64,000 bases of DNA. Origin: Streptomyces thinghirensis (GTDB taxonomy: Bacteria; Actinomycetota; Actinomycetia; Streptomycetales; Streptomycetaceae). Location: NCBI GenBank assembly GCA_021502835.1, contig JAKFGP010000003.1, positions 1 through 64,000 on the forward strand, given 5' to 3'. Both the position numbers and the translations under genes were made by a program. The notes beneath the pieces were generated by a model. It was not told the DNA's origin and did not search any database. It saw only the letters and a program-made list of their open reading frames with translations. Every line of letters starts with the position of its first letter. Position 1 is the stretch's first letter. Positions 9,407-20,278 of this stretch are shown here, one piece after another.

Positions 9407-11744
9407 CTAGGAAGGACCGCGGCGGGCGCAGGGAGTGCCGATCTGTCGAAGACCGAGGAAGGCCAGTGGCCGTCGCCGGCGTCATAGGGTTGAGCAGTCC
9501 GGTCAGCGGCTTGAGCGGCAGGGGCGCGATGTTAGGTGGGGCGAAGGCTCGCAGAACAGGTTGGACTGGAGTGGAATGCCCAGCGTCTTGCGGGCCAGCC
9601 GGATGGCGTCGGCGGCGGCGGCGCAGATCGCCGCGGACGAGGGTATGAGTCGCCGGCCTCGATGGCGGCGTCGGTGCCGGTGCCTATGGCCCAGCCCCAG
9701 GTCGGCCTGGGCGACGCCGCGGCAATGTTGACGCCGTCACCGACCAGCCGCCAACGAACGGCCCTCGCCCTGGAGGCGCTTGACCACGTCGACCCTTTGT
9801 CTCAGGCTAGGACCTCCGGCGATGACGTCGCGCTCGGGGATGATGCCTGCCAGACCGCCGGGGCGACGGAGGGCGACTCCGGGGTCGTCACCAGGTCAGC
9901 CACCGGGGACCAGACCCCGAGGGCCTTGTGAGCCGGGCCTCGGCCTCGGATCGCCTTCACCGCGTCCGGCGACTTTCCAGGGCCGCCCGCGCCTCGCCGT
10001 CCCCGGGCGACCGGCGATCGCCGGTCCGGCCGGCCGTCTCCGCCTCGGCTGCCCGGGCCAGTCCTCTGGAAGGGGCCATGACACCGCTCGAGCAGCTCCA
10101 CCCCGGCCGACGAGGACGGCATGGCCGTCGACGATGCCCTGCATCGCCGAGCTTCGGACGCTCGTGGAGTCCTCGGGGGCCGGGCAGCGCCGCCCGCTTC
10201 GCCAGGGCTCCGTCCGTGACCGGCCGACGAGCGAATCGCGCTGCCTGACGTGTGCCAACGCAACCCGGCCAGTTTCCGGAGCGCCTCCTCAACTCCGCGT
10301 GCCGCCCGCCGGTGTGGATAGCCGAGCAGGTCATGCGGCCGGTGGTGACCGGTGCCGGTCTGTGTCCGAGTACGATAATCAGACGCTTGCGGGTGGACTC
10401 CGGACGCTCGGGGCCCGCTACGACCAGGGATGCCGAGCGCCAGGCGCGCCGGTGCCGACCATATCAACGCCGGTCGGGCGGGGTAGCGGCGAAGCAGGGC
10501 ACCGGGAGCAGGCAGCGATGATCCTCCGGTATGGCGGCGACGGCGGCCCGTGAACGCGGCGGGTCGGGGCTCGGAGGCCGTTGCCGACCCAAAAACCGAG
10601 GGTGGGCCAGCGCGCCAGCGCGATGACGACGGGACGAAGACCCCCCCCCCCCCCCGGAGCTGGGTCGGCGACCGCTGCGCGCGAGCCTAGCTCGTTCTGC
10701 GCGCCTCGACCGCGGCTTCGCCATCCGGGCCAGCTGGGTGTCCGCGCGACCGTCGCCTCTCGACCACCGCAGACCGGCCCGCCCGCGTTCAGGCCAGCGC
10801 CGGCGACGCCAGGTCGCCCGCCGACTCGGCAGGCACCGACTTTCGCCGGCGAGCATGGAGGCCGTCGACCGCCTTGGTACTTCCACGACCGGCCGCGTCG
10901 GTGGCGATCTCTTCTCGCGGGCGGACCGGGAAGCGGTCGCACCGCCAGCTCCGCCATTAGGAATCGTCCGTTCACCACCGTCCGGGTCCAGTACGGTGAC
11001 GTCCTTGGCGCCCAGTTCCAGCAGGGCCTGGCGCCGGCGCGCGCATGGGCCCGGGCCTCAGTAGCGGCCGGCGAGGATGAAGGCGGTCACCCCGGCGGCG
11101 GCCTCCAGATAGATGCGTGTTCCCGGCGCCGTCGGTGCGGGCGATGGTCAGCTCGAACGGGTGGGTCATGCCGGGAGTGCCCAGCGTGCCGAAGAACAGC
11201 GCCCACAGCTGACCACAGGAACGCCGCCGACGTGCCGACCGAGATCCAGCGCGTGTCCATGGTGGCCGCGCTGTGCCGGGCGTTGGTGAAGGCGGCGATG
11301 CGGAAGGGCCAGCGGCGTAGGTCACCACGGGCGCCGCCAGGGTCAGCGACAGCCACTGCCAGTACTCGAACTGCAACGCCGGCACCATCGCCATCGCGAC
11401 GACCGGGACGGACAGCACCACCGCGGTGACCAGCCGCTCCCGCAAGGGCCACCCAGTTCGTCGGCGGGCTCGGCGCTCTGCGTGCCGGGCGCGGGCTCGG
11501 CACACACGCACCGGCTCCGGCTCGCGGGCGGTGTACCCGGTCGCCTCGACCGTGGCGATCAGCTCCGGGACGACACGTCACCGGCGTAGTGCACTGTCGC
11601 CTTCTCCGTCGCGTAGTTGACGGTGGCGGTGACCCCGTCCATCCGGTTGAGCTTCTTCTCGATCCGGGCGGCGCACGAGGCGCAGGTCATGCCGCCGATA
11701 GCGAGTTCCACCTCGGCCGGTGCGCTGGTCGTACTCGTGGTCAA
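9407..11744 (-). CDS. copA: Copper-exporting P1B-type ATPase CopA, heavily frameshifted
   Basis: Copper-translocating P-type ATPase of the inner membrane. The N-terminal heavy-metal domain is intact: [20 protein letters not shown] with the copper-binding C-x-x-C (about residues 17-20). Next come [20 protein letters not shown] and [19 protein letters not shown] (membrane helices), a broken CPC region near 10500, [13 protein letters not shown] (TALMVGTGRGA region) and, at 9600-9740, the hinge GDGVN..AA followed by [13 protein letters not shown]. The last helices end near SLRLRRF with TAG at 9407-9409. More errors occur here than anywhere else, including a C15 run (10641-10655) where ISGVFVP should be coded. 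It lies downstream of copZ on the same strand and is likely controlled by the same CsoR-type site. Confidence 0.88.
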
Positions 11745-11832
11745 TGGCTGCTCCTGGATGCGGGTGCTGTCGGCCGGGACCCGGCGACGTGCGAAGGATT
11801 TCCCCGGCGGTGCGGCGGGGAGTGCGGGTCGG

Positions 11833-12110
11833 TCAGACGCGGCCGGTCAGCTCGTAGCCGGCCTCGTCGACGACCTCCTCGACGAGCGCGCGGCGTCGTC
11901 CGCTCGGCGGTCGCGGTGACGGTGACCCGGCCCGTGTCGAGCTCGACGTCGACACCGGTGACACCGTCCAGCCTCGCCGATCACTCGGGTGAGCGTCGCC
12001 TTGCAGTGGCCGCAGCTCATCCCGGCGACGGCGTAGGTGGTGCTGACGGGCGGGGTGACGGGGGTGGTGACGGTCGAAGCTATGGGGTTCCTCCGGAATG
12101 TCGTTGTCAT
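11833..12110 (-). CDS. copZ: CopZ-type copper chaperone (HMA domain)
   Basis: A small cytoplasmic copper chaperone that passes Cu(I) to CopA. Start ATG 12110 (MTTTFRRNP). After a Pro/Thr-rich leader the ferredoxin-like fold begins [20 protein letters not shown], with the metal site M-S-C-G-H-C. It continues, after one break near 11970, with [37 protein letters not shown]. The leader of about 27 residues before the domain is longer than usual for CopZ. The promoter with operator lies at 12141-12169. copA follows 88 bases downstream. Confidence 0.88.
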
Positions 12111-12140
12111 ACGGGGCGGGGGTATCCTGCTCGGAGTCCA

Positions 12141-12169
12141 TGTATACCCCCTGGGGGTAGCAAAGGCAA
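12141..12169 (-). promoter_or_regulatory. copZ-copA promoter with CsoR-type operator
   Basis: On the minus strand TTGCCT (12169-12164) and TATACA (12146-12141) are spaced by 17 bases. The spacer contains the 15-bp perfect palindrome TACCCCCTGGGGGTA at 12145-12159, which also overlaps the -10 box. C5-x-G5 tracts flanked by TA are the recognised signature of copper-sensing CsoR repressors. Binding here would block the promoter until Cu(I) is present. Confidence 0.8.
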
Positions 12170-12183
12170 CTCTCTCCCTCGCC

Positions 12184-12211
12184 TTGACTTGGTACCCCCT
12201 GGGGGTATGGT
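12184..12211 (+). promoter_or_regulatory. Divergent promoter with second CsoR-type operator
   Basis: TTGACT (12184-12189) and TATGGT (12206-12211) with a 16-base spacer form a good promoter for the rightward gene. The spacer is almost entirely the palindrome TACCCCCTGGGGGTA (12193-12207), identical in all 15 bases to the copy at 12145-12159, with centres 48 bp apart. Both divergent units therefore look co-regulated by copper through CsoR. Confidence 0.8.
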
Positions 12212-12271
12212 GAGGTGCATGGAGAGGCCTCCGCACGAGCCGGAGACCCGGAATCCGAGGAGACGACCGCC

Positions 12272-13253
12272 ATGCACACCGGACTGAGGATCACCGCGTT
12301 CGCCGCCGCACTGGCCGCCACATTCGGCACCGCCTACGGAGTCGGCAGGAGTGGACCCGGTCGTCGCGGAGCAGGCGCCCGCTGCCCACGACGAGCAAGG
12401 CAGTCCAACACCGGAACCGAAGGAGGGCGGCGGCCACGGGGGGGCACGAGAACACCACGCCCGGCGGGCTGCAGATCTCCGAGAACGGCTACTCCCTCGA
12501 CCTCGCCACCCCACGCGTCACCGCCGGTCAGCGCGCCGAGCTGCGCTTCACCGTCCGGGACGGCAGCGGTGAGGCCGTCACCGCGTACCAGCGCGAGCAC
12601 GACAAGGAACTCCACCTCATCCTGGCCTCACGCGACCTGGTCACCTACCGCCACCTGCACCCCACGCGCGCCGCCGACGGCACCTGGAGCACCCCGTGGA
12701 CCTTGCCTCGCGAGGGCGGCTGCCGCGTCTTCGCCGACTTCACCCCGGCGAAGAAGAACGCGGAGAACCTCACCCTCGGCGCCGACCTCGCCGCCTCCGG
12801 CCCGCTACGAGCCCGCGAACCTGCCGGCCCCGGACGACACCCCGCCCGGGCCGACGGCTACCAGGTCGAACTCGCCGGATCCCTGCGCCCCGGCAAGGCG
12901 AGTGAGCTGGAAGCAGAAGGTCTCCCGGGACGGAGAGCCCGTCAACGACCTCCAGCCCTACCTCGGTGCCTACGGCCACCTGGTCGCCCTGCGCTCGGGC
13001 GACCTCGCCTACCTCCACGTCCACCCGGAACGGCGAACCCCGGCGACGGCACCACGAAGCCCGGCCCGGAGATCTCCTTCACGGCCACCGCGCCCAGCGA
13101 GGGCACCTACCGTCTCTTCCTGGACTTCCAGCACCAGGGCAAGGTCCGCACCGCGGCGTTCTACCGTACGGTCCGGATCGACACCGGCCGGCGCAGGACC
13201 CGGCTCCGACCCAGCACACCGACGGCCAGGGGACTGACGGCCACGGGCACTGA
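12272..13253 (+). CDS. Secreted or anchored His-rich protein of the copper regulon
   Basis: Start ATG 12272 after GAGGAGAC. The N-terminus MHTGLRITAFAAALAATFGT is a signal or anchor helix. The exported part reads across frames GGLQISENGYSLDLATPRVT, AGQRAELRFTVRDGSGEAVT, HDKELHLILASRDLVTYRHL, GYQVELAGSLRPGKASEL, SGDLAYLHVHP and YRLFLDFQHQGKVRTAAFY. It ends with the His-rich tail HTDGQGTDGHGH. Repeated beta-sandwich-like halves and paired histidines (HLHP, HVHP) suggest an extracytoplasmic copper-binding protein. It resembles the secreted protein found beside copZ-copA in other streptomycetes. Exact function is unknown. Frame breaks occur near 12345, 12810, 12905 and 13035. Confidence 0.72.
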
Positions 13254-13296
13254 CGATCCCGGGCGTTGACGGCCACGGGCGTTGACGGCCACGGCC
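13221..13296. repeat. Short direct repeats between convergent genes
   Basis: The unit TGACGGCCACGGGC occurs at 13235-13248 and 13267-13280, with a near copy at 13283-13296 (TGACGGCCACGGCC) and a diverged one at 13221. The last two are in a 16-base period. It covers the end of the copper-regulon gene and the gap before the DeoR gene. Slippage or a read artefact are both possible. Confidence 0.5.
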
Positions 13297-13299
13297 GCG

Positions 13300-14116
13300 G
13301 ATGGCGGTCGTTGCCGTTGGCCGTGGTCCGCCCTGAGGCCGTGACGACCCGGACCCCCGCCTCCTCGAACTGCCGTACCGGGTCCGGGTCGGCCGCACCG
13401 TCCGTGACCAGCGTGTCCACGGAATCGGCCGCGCAGATCCGGGCGAACGCCCGCCTGCCCAGCTTGCTGGAGTCGGCGGCCACCACCACGCGCTCGGCGC
13501 GCTCGCACCAGCAGCCGGTTGATCGCGGCCTCCCGCCTCGTCGTGGGCCGCGGCGCCGTGCGCGACGTCGAAGGCGACGACGCCCAGCACCGCCACGTCG
13601 AGGGTCACCCGACCCAGCACCCCGTCCGCGAGAGGACCGATCAGCTCGTACGATTGCGCCCGGGGCCACGCCGCCGGTCACCACGATCTTGAACTGCGGC
13701 CGGACGGCCAGCTCGTTCGCGATGTTGAGCGCGTTGGTGACCACGGTCAGCGCGGGGGTGCCGGAGGCCAGGTCGACGCGCACGGCCAGGGCGCGCGCCA
13801 CCTCGGTGGTGGTCGCCCCCGGTCAGTCCGACCGCCTCGCCGGGTGCCACCAGGGCGGCGACCGCCTGCGCGACGCGCTGCTTCTCCGAGGCCCGGCGGG
13901 CCGTCTTGTAGCGCAACGGCAGTTCGTACGACACACCCGTGGACGACCGCGCCACCGCGCGTGCGCACCAGCATCTGCTGCTCGGCGAGCCGATCGAAGT
14001 CACGGCGGATCGTCGCGGCCGAGACCTCCAGCTCGGCCGCCGCCTCCTCGACGTCCAGCCGGCCGCGCTCGACGAGCAGCTCCAGCAGCGCCCTTCCAGC
14101 GGGCGTCGCGCGACAT
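13300..14116 (-). CDS. DeoR family transcriptional regulator
   Basis: A DeoR-type repressor. Start ATG 14116 (MSRDARWKG). The N-terminal winged helix reads LDVEEAAAELEVSAATIRRD, FDRLAEQQMLVRTRGGAVVH. The C-terminal sugar-phosphate sensor domain gives NALNIANELAVRPQFKIVVT, GGVAPGAIV and ERVVVAADSSKLGRRAFARI, then DTLVTDGAADPDPVRQFEEA and GVRVVTASG. The stop is uncertain because of errors, so the 3' end is approximate. It is divergent from the SIS/aldolase pair, whose phosphorylated sugar substrate is its likely inducer. Frame breaks near 13510, 13660, 13830, 13960 and 14095. Confidence 0.8.
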
Positions 14117-14177
14117 CCGCGCCTCCGTTCCTCGATCTCCCGCCGACCCTAGCGCACCGTGCTCTTCCTCGGATTGC

Positions 14178-14220
14178 TTGATTGTGCTCGAAAGCTAGCT
14201 ATATCTTGCAGGAACAATCA
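14178..14220 (+). promoter_or_regulatory. Promoter and candidate DeoR operator
   Basis: TTGATT (14178-14183), a 16-base spacer and TATATC (14200-14205) form a promoter for the SIS gene. A perfect 7-bp inverted repeat brackets it: TGATTGT at 14179-14185 and ACAATCA at 14214-14220. The arms overlap the -35 box and the transcription start area, as expected for a repressor site. The divergent DeoR protein is the obvious candidate; this is inference. Confidence 0.6.
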
Positions 14221-14257
14221 GAGCGCAGGAGTAATGGAGCGATCGGGAGTGTGCGGC

Positions 14258-15143
14258 ATGACGTATGTCGAGGACGAGCTCAACAGCCAGCCCGAGTGCT
14301 GGACGCGCGCCGCCGCGCAGGCGGGCACGGCACACGGCGGCGCTTCCCGGCGCCGGGGGAGCGGGTGGCGATCGTCGGATGCGGCACCTCGTACTTCATG
14401 GCCCAGTCGGCGGCGGCGCTGCGTGAGGGCGCGGGCCAGGGCGGGAGACGGACGCGTTCGCCGCCTCCGAGTTCCGCGGGCCGGGCGTACGACCGTGTCG
14501 TCGCCCTCACCCGTTCCGGCACCACCACCGAAGTACTGGAACTGCTCACGGAGTTGAAGGGGCCGCACCCGCACCGTCGCGCTCACCGCCGACCCGGAGA
14601 CGCCGGTCATGGCGGCCGCCGACGACGTGGTGGTCCTCGACTTCGCCGACGAACGGTCGGTCGTGCAGACCCGGTTCGCGACGACCGCCCTCACCCTGCT
14701 CCGCGCCCACCTGGGCCTGCACACGGACGCGGTCGTCTCCGACGCGCGCGCCGCACTCGCGGCCGAACTGCCCGAAGGGCTCGTCGAGTGCAACCAGTTC
14801 ACCTTCCTGGGCCGGGGCTGGACCGTCGGACTGGCCAACGAGGCGGGCCTGAAGATGCGTGAGGCCTCCTGTCCTGGACCGAGGCATACCCGGCCATGGA
14901 GTACCGACACGGCCCCATCAGCATCAGCACCACCTCCACGGCGACCTGGATGTTCGGCGAGGGCCCCGGAGGGACTGGCCGACCAGGTCCGTGACACCGG
15001 CGCCCTGTGGGTGCCCGGAGACCCTCGACCCGCTCGCCGAACTGGTCCGCGCCCAGCGCCTCGCCGTCGCCGTCGCAGCCGCCCGCGGCCTCGACCCGGA
15101 CCGGCCCCGCCACCTCACCCGTTCGGTGATCCTCGCCCCCTGA
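14258..15143 (+). CDS. SIS-domain sugar isomerase/deaminase (AgaS-like)
   Basis: A double-SIS protein like AgaS/GlmS isomerase domains, acting on an amino-sugar or ketose phosphate. ATG 14258 (MTYVEDELNSQPECWTRAAA) with GGGAG eight bases upstream. Motifs: VAIVGCGTSYFMAQSAAALR (first SIS, about residues 45-64), VVALTRSGTTTEVLELLTEL (phosphate loop), VVLDFADERSVVQTRFATTA, FTFLGRGWTVGLANEAGLKM, and the second-domain EYRHGPIS. It ends RHLTRSVILAP. Frame breaks near 14340, 14445, 14565, 14870 and 15020. The next gene is a class II aldolase 72 bases away. Together with DeoR this is the Aga-type layout for galactosamine/tagatose phosphates. Confidence 0.82.
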
Positions 15144-15214
15144 CGCCCTCCTCCTCACCCCCGCCCCGACACCGACCCCCGACACCCGCGCTCCGACGCG
15201 CGGGAGGGGAGACC

Positions 15215-16078
15215 GTGCCCCTCGCCACCACCGGCGACCTGGTCGGCCGCGCCGCTCCACACGCTCCGCCGTCGCCGCCTTCAACGTCATCACCCTGGAA
15301 CACATCGAGGCAGTCGTCGCGGGCGCCGAGTCCGTGCACATGCCCGTCGTCCTCCAGATCAGCGAGAACGCCGTGAAGTACCGCTACGGCCGCCTGCTGC
15401 CGCTGGCCCGCGCGGCCGTCGCCGCCGCCGAGGGCGCCGCCGTGCCCGTCGCCCTGCACCTCGACCATGTCCAGAACGACAGCCTGCTGCGCGCAGGCCC
15501 CGGACGCCGGGTTCAGTTCGGTGATGTACGACGCCTCCCGGCTGCCGTACACGGAGAACCTCGCGGCGACCCGGGCCCGCCGCCGACTGGGCGCACGCCC
15601 AGGGGCTCTGGATCGAGGCGGAACTGGGCGAGGTCGGCGGCAAGAACGGCGCACCGCCGCTCGACGCCCACGCGCCCGGCGCCCGCACCGACCCCGCCGA
15701 GGCACGCGCCTTCGTCGCCGACTCCGGTGTGGACCGCCCTGGCCGTCGCCGTCGGCAGCTCCCACGCCATGACCACACGCACCGCCGCCCTCGACCACGA
15801 CCTGCTCAAGGAACTGTCGGGCGCGCTGGACGTGCCGCTCGTCCTGCACGGCTCCCTCCGGAGTCCCGGACGGCGAACTCGCCGCGGCGGTCGCGGGCGG
15901 CATCTCCAAGGTCAACGTCGGCACCGCGCTCAACATCGCCATGACCGGCGCGATCAGGGAGTACCTCGCCGCCCGCCCCGAAGCGGTCGACTCGCGCGGC
16001 TACCTCACGGTGGGAAGGGAAGCCATGGCGCGGACGGTGGCGACGATCATCCAGGTGGTCGCCCGGACCACTCCCTGA
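15215..16078 (+). CDS. Class II fructose/tagatose-bisphosphate aldolase
   Basis: Zinc-dependent class II aldolase, splitting a ketose bisphosphate (tagatose- or fructose-1,6-bisphosphate) into DHAP and glyceraldehyde phosphate. GTG 15215 follows GGGAGGGGA. Motifs: AAFNVITLEHIEAVVAGAES, zinc/active-site ALHLDHVQND (about residues 80-89), FSSVMYDASRLPYTENLAAT, WIEAELGEVGGKNGAPPLDA (Glu ligands), LAVAVGSSHAMTTRTAALDH, LVLHGS (zinc His) and GISKVNVGTALNIAMTGAIR (phosphate site). Length near 285 residues is normal. Frame breaks near 15265, 15495, 15580, 15725 and 15860. It is convergent with the methyltransferase, with only three bases between the stop codons. Confidence 0.9.
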
Positions 16079-16081
16079 CCG

Positions 16082-17249
16082 TCACGGGGCTACTTCCTGA
16101 CAGCCCTTCAGCACCACGAACTTCCGGTCGCTCGCCACCAGGTGGCTGTTGCCGAACAGGCGCCGCAGTTTGACGTGGTAGCCCAGGTGCCGGTTGCCGA
16201 CCACCCACAGCTCACCGCCGGGGCTGCGGCACCCGCCGCGCCCCGGTGAACATCCGCCACGCCGTGGCGTCGGTCGTCGCCTGGTGGGAGTGGAAGGGCG
16301 GGTTGTTGAGCACCAGGTCGACGCTGTCGTCCGGCACCCCGGCCAGCCCGTCACCGACCCGGAACTCGGCCTGTCCCGCCGCCCCGTTCGCCTGGTACGT
16401 CGCCTCCGCCGAGGCCACGGCCTGCGAAGGACTCGTCGGTGAACAGCACCTCCGCCGCCGGGGTCGGCCAGCGCCACCGCTGCCGACCACACCGTTGCCG
16501 CAGCCCAGGTCCACCACCCGACGGGCGCCGCCGGCGTCCGGCAGGGTGCTGGAGGAAGAACCGGGTGCCGATGTCGAGCCGGTCGGCGCAGAAGACACCG
16601 GCGTGGTTGACGACAGGCCGGCCGGACAGCGGCTCGACGTCGTCGGGGAGCCGGTAGGTGAGGGGCCAGGTATTGGCGGGCCGCTTCAGCGAGGGGTCGG
16701 GCGTGGCGAAGATGAGCCGTGCCTTCTTCTCGGCCAGCGAGGTCCGGGTCGGCCCGACGATGCGCTCGAACAGCCTCAGCGTCGAGGTGTGGATCTCCTT
16801 GACCATTCCGGTGCCGACGACGACCGTGCCCTCGTGCAGGGGCGGGCGCCAGCCGCAGCAGCTGGTCCTCCAGCAGCGCCAGGCTCTTCGGCACCCGCAC
16901 CAGCAGCACGTCGACACGGTCCGGCGGCGGGTCCTGCGTGGTCAGCGAGGCGCACGGAACCCGGCTCGACGCCGGCCCGCTCCAGGTTGGCGCGCGTCGC
17001 CTCCCGCGTGAGGTACGAGTCGGTGATCTGCACCGGCCGGTGCGCCGCCAGCGCCGTCACGAGCGCTCCCCAGCGGTCGCCGACGACCACGACCGTGCCG
17101 GACAGCGGGACGTCCTGCTCCGCGAGGTGCCCGAGCAGATACTCGTCGGAGGCGTCCCAGGCCCGGAGCCGGTCGCGCGGGTCCTCGGGGAAGCGGGCCG
17201 GCACATGCTCGCCCCATGGAGTCGTCATACGGTCGCTGCGGTCGTTCAT
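16082..17249 (-). CDS. RsmC/RlmG-like rRNA guanine-N2 methyltransferase
   Basis: A two-domain class I SAM-dependent methyltransferase of the RsmC/RlmG group, which methylates the N2 of a guanine in rRNA. Start ATG 17249 ([20 protein letters not shown]). The N-terminal degenerate Rossmann domain includes [20 protein letters not shown] and [17 protein letters not shown]. The C-terminal catalytic domain has [12 protein letters not shown] (SAM motif I) and [12 protein letters not shown] (motif IV, NPPF, binds the target base). It ends [13 protein letters not shown]. Length about 385 residues suits the family. Frame breaks near 16235, 16420, 16470, 16530, 16860 and 16970. Confidence 0.85.
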
Positions 17250-17324
17250 CGTGCGTCCAGGCTAGCCGAGCCGCAGCTCAGGCCGTGCCGGGCGGGTGGA
17301 AGGGGCTGCGGGCAGGATGGAGAC

Positions 17325-17981
17325 ATGGACGCCGAGCTGTTCCCAGGGCCCCTCACCGAGATCGCGCCCGGCGCCGTCCACGTGCCGGACTGGCTGGACA
17401 CCGGGCGGCAGCGTGAGCTGCTGCACGCTTGCCGCGCAGTGGGCCCGCCCACCGGCCGGACTGCGCACGGTCCGCACCTCCCGGCGGCGGCACCATGACC
17501 GCGAGACAGGTCTGCCTCGGGTGGCACTGGTACCCGTACGCCTACGCCCGCACCGTCGTCGACGGCGACGGTGCGCCGGGTGAAAGCCCTTCCCGGCCTG
17601 GCTCGCGGACCTGGCCCGCCGGGCGGTGACCGACGCGCTCGGCACCGATGCGGCGCCGGAGACGCCGTACGACATCGCACTGATCAACTTCTACGACTCC
17701 GACGCCCGGATGGGCGATGCACCGCGACGCCGACGAGGACTCCGACGCGCCCGTGGTGTCCCTGAGCCTCGGCGACACCTGCGTCTTCCGCTTCGGCAAT
17801 CCCCGGACCCGGGCCCGTCCTACACCGACGCCGAGCTGCGCAGCGGCGACCCATGTTCGTCTTCGGCGGGTCGTCCCGGCTCTCCTACCACGGGGTGCCC
17901 CGGGTGCACGCGGGCACCGCACCGCCCAGGTTGGGGCTCACCGGGCGGCTGAACATCACGCTGAGGGTCAGCGGCCTCTAG
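17325..17981 (+). CDS. AlkB-like 2OG-Fe(II) dioxygenase
   Basis: An AlkB-family oxygenase that repairs alkylated bases (1-meA, 3-meC) in DNA or RNA by oxidative demethylation. ATG 17325 (MDAELFPGPLTEIAPGAVHV). The core reads GTMTARQVCLGWHWYPYAY, PYDIALINFYDSDARMG, then MHRDADEDSDAPVVSLSLGD with the H-x-D iron ligands. The second His lies in SRLSYHGVPRV and the 2OG-binding Arg in LTGRLNITLRV. About 215 residues, typical of AlkB. Frame breaks near 17430, 17580, 17715, 17805 and 17850. Divergent from the methyltransferase with a 75-base gap. Confidence 0.88.
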
Positions 17982-18110
17982 GCACCCCGGCCCCGCGGAT
18001 CGCGGGAGACTCCCCCTCGCAGGCGGCAAGGCGGACCCCGGGCGGCGGGGGAGGGGACCACCTCGAGGACGCGGCGGCTGGACCGGGGGCGCGGTGCGCT
18101 CGGACCCGCG

Positions 18111-19267
18111 TTGGAGCTCGTGCACACCGGACGCGCCCCTACGAGGGCCGTCCTCACCGCGGAACTCGGCGTGACCCGGGCCACGGCCGGCGCGGTCGCC
18201 GCCGAACTGGAGGCGCTCGGCCTGATCCGCGTGGACGCCCGGCCCGGCGCCGCGGCCGGTTCCGCAGGGCCGCCCCTCGCACCGCCTCGCGGTCGCCGAG
18301 GACGGGCCCGTCGCGCTGGCCGCCCAGGTCCACGCCGACGGATTCCGCGCCGCCCTGGTCGGCCTCGGCGGCCGTATCGTCGCCACCGCGCCCGGCTGCG
18401 AGGTCGTCGACGCCGACCCGGCGAAGGTGCTCGGCTCCGTCGTCGAGGCGGGCGCGGAACTCCTCCGGGAGACCGGGCGCCGCTGCGTCGGCGCCGCGGG
18501 ACTCGCCGTGCCGTCCGCCGTGGCGGAACCGGAGGGCCTGGCGCTGAACCCGCTCCACCTGGCCTGGCCCGCGGGCGCGCCCGTGCGGCGGATCTTCGCG
18601 GAGCAGGTGCGCGCCGCCGGTATCGAAGGGCCCGCGTTCGCCGCGAACGACGTCAACCTCGCCGCCCTCGCCGAACACCGCCACGGGGCCGGGCGCGGAG
18701 CCCGCGACCTGCTGTGCGTGGCCACCGGCCACCGCGCGGGTCGGCGGCGCCCTGGTCCTCGACGGCCGCCTGCACATGGGCAGTTCGGGTCTCGCCCTGG
18801 AGGTCGGCCACCTCACCGTCAACCCCGAGGGCCGCCCCTGCTACTGCGGCGGCCACGGCTGCCTGGACGTGGAGACCGACCCGCTGGCCTTCCTCACCGC
18901 GGCCGGCCGCGAGCCCGGACCCGAGGTGTCCCTGCTCCAGCAGTCCATCGACCTGATCCGCGGCCACTGCACTGACCCCGGCCGTCCGCGCCCGACCCGG
19001 ACCCTCATCGACCGGCCGGGCCTGGGCCTCGCCGGCCTGGTCAACATCCTCAACCCGGACCGCATCATCCTCGGCGGACTCCACCGCGCGCTCCTGGACG
19101 CCGACCCCGAGCGCCTGCGCGCAGGTCGTCGCCGACCGCAGCCTGTGGGGCCAGAGCGGAGGCGTGCCGATCCTGCCGTGCAGCCTGGACCACAACAGCC
19201 TGGTCGGCGCGGCCGAGTTGGCCTCGGCAGCCGGTCCTGGACGACCCGCTGGGGGGCGTTGGCCTGA
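18111..19267 (+). CDS. ROK family transcriptional regulator
   Basis: ROK-type repressor with an N-terminal winged helix (TRAVLTAELGVTRATAGAVA, AELEALGLIRVDARP) and a sugar-kinase-like domain. The domain shows FAANDVNLAALAEHRHGAGR, the zinc cluster PCYCGGHGCLDVETD (C-x-C-x4-C) and LAGLVNILNPDRIILGG. TTG at 18111 is only the first possible codon in frame; coding bias extends upstream to at least 18060 (TTSRTRRLDRGRGALGPALE), so the true start is probably nearer 18055 and hidden by an error. Frame breaks near 18265, 18735, 18985 and 19120. It may regulate sugar use, but no sugar gene is adjacent. Confidence 0.82.
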
Positions 19268-19294
19268 GTGAGGCCCCGGCCCGGGCCGGCCGGG

Positions 19295-20052
<758 letters not shown>

Positions 20053-20278
20053 GGCCCCGAGCCTACCCATGCCCTCGGCCCCCGGAAGCAGGAGCGGAAC
20101 GCGCGCGTACTCCCCGCGAGGTACGCACACACTGCCGCTGGCCGTACGACGACCCGGACCGGCCTCGAGGAGGACGCTCGAAAGCGACGAACAAGGACGT
20201 CAGGACGTCACCGAGGACATCACCGAGGTCGTCGCCGAGGACGTCACCAAGGACATCGCTACCGAGGAGTTGGACGAC

